Source: Actinomycetota bacterium (GTDB lineage Bacteria; Actinomycetota; Thermoleophilia; Solirubrobacterales; Solirubrobacteraceae). Taken from it: a stretch of 9,822 nt of DNA. Positions 5,954-9,822 of the stretch are shown in pieces (position 1 is the stretch's first letter; the number at the start of each line of letters is the position of its first letter). The stretch covers positions 1-9,822 of the forward strand of contig WLNG01000031.1 of the NCBI GenBank assembly GCA_009699915.1, written 5' to 3'. The notes under the pieces are model-generated. The model was not told where the DNA came from. It did no database searches and was given only the letters and a program-made list of their open reading frames with translations. Position numbers and translations under genes: made by a program.

Positions 5954-6598
5954 GTGAAGCAGATTTCGCCGCCCCTGAGGATCGCTCTCGTCGCCGTGCT
6001 CCTGCTCCTGGTGCTGTGGTTCGTCGCGCTGCGCCCGAAGTCCGACGGCGGTGACGCACCGCTCCCGACGCAGGGGCTGAACAACGCGGTCACGAACGCC
6101 CAGCAAGCGACCGATGCCGCCAACGGGTCAGCCGCGAAGAGCGAGCAGGCCGCGGCTGACGCCGCGAACGGCACCAGCACCCAGCCGGCCGCGCAGCCGA
6201 CCACGACGCCTCCTACCGGTGCCGCCGGGCAGGATCCCGCTCAGACCGGCGCGCAGAGCGACGACCGCGCATTCCCCGAGCAGGCTGCGCTCGTCGCTGC
6301 GCTCGAACGCGGCGACGTCGTCGTGCTCGTCTTCCGCAACACCTCGACGGTCAGCTCCGCGGTCGTGCGGGCATCCGGAGATGCGGTGGCGGGCCATGAG
6401 CGCGTCGTGCTGCACGTCGCACCGATCGGTCAGGTCGGTGCGTACCCCGGCTTCACGACGAGTGCGAAGGTCGCCCAGGCCCCGACCGTGCTCGTGATCG
6501 CCCCGTCGCGGCGGGTGCAGCCGATCGTCGGCTACACGACCGCCGCCGAGATCGCCCAGGCGATCGTCGACGTGCGGCGCGCACGCGTCGCGGGCTGA
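5954..6598 (+). CDS. Membrane-anchored thioredoxin-fold protein without cysteines
   Basis: The 214-residue product has a short basic N-terminus, one membrane helix at about 9-26 (RIALVAVLLLLVLWFVAL), a disordered Ala/Gln/Thr/Pro-rich linker (30-107), and a C-terminal domain (about 110-210). That domain reads like a thioredoxin fold: strand DVVVLVF (121-127), strand RVVLHVAP (150-157), a candidate cis-proline in QAPTVLVI (P177), then PIVGYTTAAEIAQAI. The site where WCxxC would stand is FRNTSTVSSAV, and the whole protein contains no cysteine, so it cannot act as a disulfide exchanger. The helix acts as a signal anchor, which places the domain outside the membrane. It may be a binding or structural module. 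It lies between aspS and mnmA, with a stem-loop before and after it. I assign the fold with moderate confidence and give no function. Confidence 0.78.
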   Translation: MKQISPPLRIALVAVLLLLVLWFVALRPKSDGGDAPLPTQGLNNAVTNAQQATDAANGSAAKSEQAAADAANGTSTQPAAQPTTTPPTGAAGQDPAQTGAQSDDRAFPEQAALVAALERGDVVVLVFRNTSTVSSAVVRASGDAVAGHERVVLHVAPIGQVGAYPGFTTSAKVAQAPTVLVIAPSRRVQPIVGYTTAAEIAQAIVDVRRARVAG

Positions 6599-6611
6599 GC
6601 CGCTCTCAGCC
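6593..6611 (+). terminator. Perfect 7-bp stem-loop over the stop codon before mnmA
   Basis: GGCTGAG (6593-6599), loop CCGCT, CTCAGCC (6605-6611); a G-T pair (6592/6612) can extend it. The TGA at 6596-6598 is inside the left arm. No T-run follows; instead a TAGACT hexamer starts at the next base. It could end the upstream transcript in the T-tract-free manner proposed for high-GC Actinobacteria, just before a new promoter. Confidence 0.5.
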
Positions 6612-6617
6612 TAGACT
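6612..6617 (+). promoter_or_regulatory. Candidate -10 element of a leaderless mnmA promoter
   Basis: TAGACT lies 8 bases before the ATG at 6626, with no Shine-Dalgarno sequence in between (CGGCCGCG). This is the arrangement of a leaderless message starting at the ATG. No -35 consensus is visible; the region it would occupy is part of the preceding stem-loop. Confidence 0.45.
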
Positions 6618-6625
6618 CGGCCGCG

Positions 6626-8044
6626 ATGGCCGACGAGCGTTTCGAGGAGCATCTGCGCTTCCCGCAGGGCAGTGGAGTCGTTCCCGCTGACTCGCACACG
6701 GCGATCGCTGGGGGCAGTGCGTGCGGCGACGTCGTGCGCTTCCATCTCGCAGTGCGCGGTGCGAACGTCGTCGATGCCGGTTTCGATGCTGAGGGATGCG
6801 GTGCGACCTGCGCTGCCGCGAGCGCTGCGGTCGAACTTGTTCGCGGGCGTCCGGTGCTGGACGCGGCGCGTGTCGGCACCCATCAGATCGCGCAGGCCCT
6901 CGGCGGACTGAGTCCCGGCAAGCTCCACGCGGCTGAGCTCGCCGCCGACGCGCTGGCCGGTGCGCTCGGCGCCGCCGCGCACCATGCCGCGGCGCTCGCT
7001 CCCCCCGCGGACGGTCAGCGTCTGCTCGTCGCGATGAGCGGCGGTGTCGACAGCGCTGTCGCCGCGCTGCTCGCCCGCAGCGAGGGCGCCGAGGTTGTCG
7101 CGGTCACGCTCGAGCTGTGGCGCGACGCCGACAATGACGCGCAGGGCTCGTGTTGCTCGGCTGTGGCTGTGCGCCGTGCACGGTCGCTCGCCCACCAGCT
7201 CGGGATCGCACACCTCACGCTCGATCTTCGCGACGCGTTTCGCGCCGGCGTCGTCGATCCGTGGATCGCGGGCCACGCGGCAGGATTCACGCCCAACCCC
7301 TGCGTGCGCTGTAACGGCGAGGTGCGGATCGATGCGATGATCGCGATGGCCGATCGTCTCGGTGCTGCGGCGCTGGTGACCGGCCACTACGCGCGTGTCG
7401 GCGAGGATGGGCTGCTGCGCGCCGCCGCGGACGCCGCCAAGGATCAGAGCTACATGCTGGCGGCGCTCGAACCGTCGAGCCTCGAGCGTCTGCGCTTCCC
7501 GCTCGGCGCGCTCACCAAGGACCGGGTGCGCGAACTTGCCGCCGAGGCCGGTCTCGCGGTTGCCCGGCAGCCCGACTCCCAGGACCTCTGCTTTCTCGCT
7601 GGCACGACCCGCGAGGCATTTCTCGCCAGGCACGGGGGAGTCGATGCGCGACCCGGGAGGCTCGTTGACGCGGGCGGCTCCACGATCGGTCGCCATCGCG
7701 GTGCGCACGGGTACACCGTCGGCCAGCGGCGCGGCCTGGGCTCCGGCGGTGGAACGGGCGATCCGCTCTACGTGATCGCGACCGACGTGGCTGAGAACAC
7801 CGTTACCGTGGGTACTCGCCAGCGGCTGCTCACCTCGCAGGTTCGGGTGAGCGGTGTGCGCCTGCATCGGCCTGCCGAGGAGGTCACCGCAGCGCGGCTG
7901 CGCTACCACGCAGAGCCTGTCGCGTGCACGCTTGTAGGAGAGATGCTGGAGCTCCACGAGCCGGTCTGGGGGATCGCGCCCGGGCAGACCGCCGTGTTGC
8001 TTGAGGGCGATCGGGTCCTTGGATGCGCGACAATCGCCCGATGA
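6626..8044 (+). CDS. mnmA: IscU/NifU-like domain fused to tRNA-specific 2-thiouridylase MnmA
   Basis: The 472-residue product is about 110 residues longer than usual MnmA. Residues 1-115 are an IscU/NifU_N-type scaffold domain: EEHLRFPQGSG (7-17), GGSACGDVV (29-37), EGCGATCAAASAAVELVRG (56-74) and GKLHAAELAADAL (98-110). Aligned to E. coli IscU by eye, C37, D39, C63 and H105 are kept (C33, D35, C58, H101), but C106 is alanine (A102). A linker at 116-130 leads into MnmA, which adds sulfur to C2 of U34 in Lys, Glu and Gln tRNAs. It has the PP-loop SGGVDS (138-143), GSCCS (174-178), NPCVRCN (224-230), TGHYARV (252-258), DQSYML (273-278) and QDLCF with C322 (319-323), then the C-terminal beta domain with YTVGQRRGLG (363-372). 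C226, C229 and C322 correspond to the Fe-S/catalytic set. The frame is continuous from one ATG, so this is a true fusion, not two genes. The stop overlaps alaS (ATGA). Confidence 0.94.
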   Translation: MADERFEEHLRFPQGSGVVPADSHTAIAGGSACGDVVRFHLAVRGANVVDAGFDAEGCGATCAAASAAVELVRGRPVLDAARVGTHQIAQALGGLSPGKLHAAELAADALAGALGAAAHHAAALAPPADGQRLLVAMSGGVDSAVAALLARSEGAEVVAVTLELWRDADNDAQGSCCSAVAVRRARSLAHQLGIAHLTLDLRDAFRAGVVDPWIAGHAAGFTPNPCVRCNGEVRIDAMIAMADRLGAAALVTGHYARVGEDGLLRAAADAAKDQSYMLAALEPSSLERLRFPLGALTKDRVRELAAEAGLAVARQPDSQDLCFLAGTTREAFLARHGGVDARPGRLVDAGGSTIGRHRGAHGYTVGQRRGLGSGGGTGDPLYVIATDVAENTVTVGTRQRLLTSQVRVSGVRLHRPAEEVTAARLRYHAEPVACTLVGEMLELHEPVWGIAPGQTAVLLEGDRVLGCATIAR

Positions 8045-9822
8045 CGATGACGTCGGACGAGATCCGCGAGCGATTTCTGGAGTTTTTCGAGCACGCCGGT
8101 CACCTCCGGCGGCCCTCCGCATCGCTCGTTCCGGCGACCTTCGACGAGACGGTGCTGCTCACCACGGCGGGTATGCACCCGCTCAAGGGGTACTTCCTCG
8201 GGATCGAACAGCCTCCCGCGCAGCTGCTGACCAGCTGCCAGAAGTGCTTCCGCACCACCGACATCGAGAACGTCGGCAATACCTCGCGTCATCTCACCTT
8301 CTTCGAGATGCTCGGCAACTTCTCGATCGGCGGCTACTTCAAGCAGGGCGCCATCGAGCAGGCCTGGGCGCTCGCGCTCGAGGGGTTCGGTTTTGATCCC
8401 GCGGACATCTGGGTGACGGTCTTCGAGGGAGACGAGGAGCTCGGCCTGGGGCCGGACGAGGACGCGATCGCGCACTGGGAGGCCGTGGGCGTCCCGCGCG
8501 AGCGGATCGTCCTGTGCCCGCGCTCGGAGAACTTCTGGCAGGCCGGCCCGACCGGCCCGTGTGGTCCATGCAGCGAGCTCTACCTCGACCGGGGCCTGGA
8601 GTACGGCGCGCCCGATGATCTTCCCGGCGGCGAGAACGAGCGCTTCCTGGAGTTCTGGAATCTGGTCTTCATGCAGTTCGATCAGGATCTGACGCCTGAG
8701 GGTCCGGTGCTGACGCCGCTGCCGGCGCCTTCGATCGACACCGGCCTGGGCCTCAATCGGATGGCGCTGATCCAGCAGGGCGTCGAGACGATCTTCGAGA
8801 CCGACCAGTTCGCGCCGCTGATGGAGCTCGGACGCGAGCTTGCGACGCGCACGATCGATGAGCGGGCGCTGCGCATCCTCGCCGATCACTCCCGGGCGAT
8901 GACCTTCCTGATCGGCGACGGCGTCGTTCCCTCGAACGAGGATCGCGGGTACATCCTGCGCCGCGTGATGCGCAGGGCCATTCAGCAGGGGACGCGGATC
9001 GGAATCGAGGGGCTCTTCCTGCCGAGCTACGCCGAGCAGGTGATCGAGACGATGGGTGCGAGCTATCCCGAGCTTGTCGAGCAGCGAGCGACGATCATGA
9101 AGTGGGCCGCCGCTGAGGAGGAGGGATTCAAGCGCACGCTCGAGCAGGGAACGAAGCTGCTCGACGACCTGCTCGCGAACGGCGTTCTCGGTGCGGCCGA
9201 CGCTTTCAGGCTGCATGACACCTTTGGATTCCCGATCGAACTCACGCGCGAGATCGCGGCCGAGCGCGGTGTGCCGTTCGCGCAGGACGCGCAGTTCACC
9301 GAGCTGATGGATGCGCAGCGGACGCGCTCTGCAGCCGGCCCGGGCGCTCGCAAGGTCGGCCGGGCAGAGGAGGTCATTCGTGACCTCAGCGCCGATCCCG
9401 TGCAGTTCGTCGGGTATGAGGAGCTCGACGTCCACACGATCGTCCAGGGCGTCGCGCAGGAGGATGGGCGGACGCTGCTGAAGCTGGCCGAGTCGCCGTT
9501 CTACGCGCAGGGCGGCGGGCAGGTCGGCGACATCGGGGTGCTCAGCGCTGCGGATGGCTCGCAGCTCGCGCGGGTCGTTGACGTCGTGCGAGCCGGTGAT
9601 GACCAGGCGCTGGTGATCGATGGCCCCGCGCCGGCCGTCGGCGAGCGCGTGGTGGCGAGCGTGGACCGTGCCGCCCGCCACGCGACGCAGTGCAACCACA
9701 CCGCCACGCACCTGCTGCACGCCGCGCTCCGCACGGTGCTGGGCGAGCACGTGCACCAGGCCGGTTCGGTGGTCGAGCCCGACCGCCTGCGCTTCGACTT
9801 CACGCACCACGGCCCGATCAAG
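8041..9822 (+). CDS. alaS: Alanyl-tRNA synthetase, N-terminal two thirds (runs off right edge)
   Basis: The frame is open for 594 codons to the window edge; full AlaRS is near 880 residues. The start EIRERFLEFFEHAGH is typical. Catalytic-core landmarks, numbered from the ATG at 8041, are LTTAGMHPLKGYF (60 minus 20 to 52, approximately), TSCQKCFRTTDIENVGN (64-80), HLTFFEMLGNFSIG (84-97), GPTGPCGPCSELYLD (169-183) and SIDTGLGLNRM (231-241). The tRNA-recognition region follows, then the editing domain with SPFYAQGGGQVGD (485-497) and the zinc-site motif HTATH (553-557), which clears mischarged Ser or Gly. The rest of the editing domain and the C-Ala domain are cut off. Two ATGs compete: 8041 overlaps the mnmA stop (ATGA), while 8047 gives MTSDEIRE, the more usual N-terminus. 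Neither has a Shine-Dalgarno sequence, consistent with re-initiation after mnmA. Confidence 0.96.
   Translation, partial: MTMTSDEIRERFLEFFEHAGHLRRPSASLVPATFDETVLLTTAGMHPLKGYFLGIEQPPAQLLTSCQKCFRTTDIENVGNTSRHLTFFEMLGNFSIGGYFKQGAIEQAWALALEGFGFDPADIWVTVFEGDEELGLGPDEDAIAHWEAVGVPRERIVLCPRSENFWQAGPTGPCGPCSELYLDRGLEYGAPDDLPGGENERFLEFWNLVFMQFDQDLTPEGPVLTPLPAPSIDTGLGLNRMALIQQGVETIFETDQFAPLMELGRELATRTIDERALRILADHSRAMTFLIGDGVVPSNEDRGYILRRVMRRAIQQGTRIGIEGLFLPSYAEQVIETMGASYPELVEQRATIMKWAAAEEEGFKRTLEQGTKLLDDLLANGVLGAADAFRLHDTFGFPIELTREIAAERGVPFAQDAQFTELMDAQRTRSAAGPGARKVGRAEEVIRDLSADPVQFVGYEELDVHTIVQGVAQEDGRTLLKLAESPFYAQGGGQVGDIGVLSAADGSQLARVVDVVRAGDDQALVIDGPAPAVGERVVASVDRAARHATQCNHTATHLLHAALRTVLGEHVHQAGSVVEPDRLRFDFTHHGPIK

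Noticed and set aside
6626..6990. Separate iscU gene followed by a separate mnmA
   Set aside because: No stop codon or ribosome-binding site lies between the two domains; one continuous frame links them.
6611..8122. Minus-strand open frame of 503 codons opposite mnmA
   Set aside because: Shadow frame; it reads through both the IscU-like and the MnmA domains on the opposite strand.
7903..9810. Minus-strand open frame of 635 codons opposite mnmA/alaS
   Set aside because: It lies over two unmistakable genes; its translation is rich in Arg, Ala, Gln and His with no domain pattern. Long antisense frames are expected opposite GC-rich genes.
8041..9822. FYAQGGGQ in the AlaRS editing domain as an active-site mutation
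   Set aside because: The family reads FYA-x-x-GGQ with variation at these two positions; the zinc motif HTATH and the rest are intact.
1..9822. CRISPR array, insertion sequence or transposase
   Set aside because: I saw no spaced direct repeats, no terminal inverted repeats with target duplications, and no transposase or integrase frame.

Overview
This window is high-GC DNA of actinobacterial type, and I think most likely from the Thermoleophilia (Solirubrobacterales: Conexibacter, Solirubrobacter, Patulibacter and relatives). That placement is an inference. It rests on the GC-rich codon use, a formiminotransferase of the HPH-motif variety I associate with that lineage, a secreted-protein remnant (choice-of-anchor D plus collagen-like stub plus a basic beta-rich tail) typical of its exported proteins, and the mix of Shine-Dalgarno and apparently leaderless genes.

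Left flank (1-856, all minus strand): the start of an exported protein that runs off the left edge; a headless remnant of a surface-type protein (377-757); and an intact tRNA with a CAU anticodon (783-856). The remnant begins 25 bases past the tRNA 3' end and has lost the first half of its beta-sandwich domain, so this looks like a scar of past recombination beside a tRNA gene.

Core (909-9822, all plus strand): glutamate formimidoyltransferase-like gene; a small basic two-helix membrane protein; a glyoxalase II-type metallo-beta-lactamase-fold hydrolase; hisS; aspS; a membrane-anchored thioredoxin-fold protein with no cysteine at all; mnmA fused to an IscU/NifU-type domain; and the first two thirds of alaS. 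Most genes overlap or lie a few bases apart (4-base overlap into hisS, 8-base overlap hisS/aspS, 4-base overlap mnmA/alaS). Two longer gaps, after aspS and after the thioredoxin-fold gene, carry stem-loops whose left arm contains the stop codon.

The common theme is tRNA charging and modification: three class II aminoacyl-tRNA synthetases, a U34 thiolase and a tRNA gene. The most notable object is the IscU-MnmA fusion (6626-8044). A degenerate iron-sulfur scaffold domain, which keeps two of the three scaffold cysteines, the Asp and the His but has Ala at the usual persulfide-acceptor position, is joined to a tRNA thiolase that carries the three-cysteine set linked to an Fe-S cluster in other MnmA proteins. 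A second pattern is that all three CTAG tetranucleotides I could find in the window lie in TAGNNT hexamers 7-9 bases upstream of an ATG, as expected for -10 elements of leaderless transcripts.
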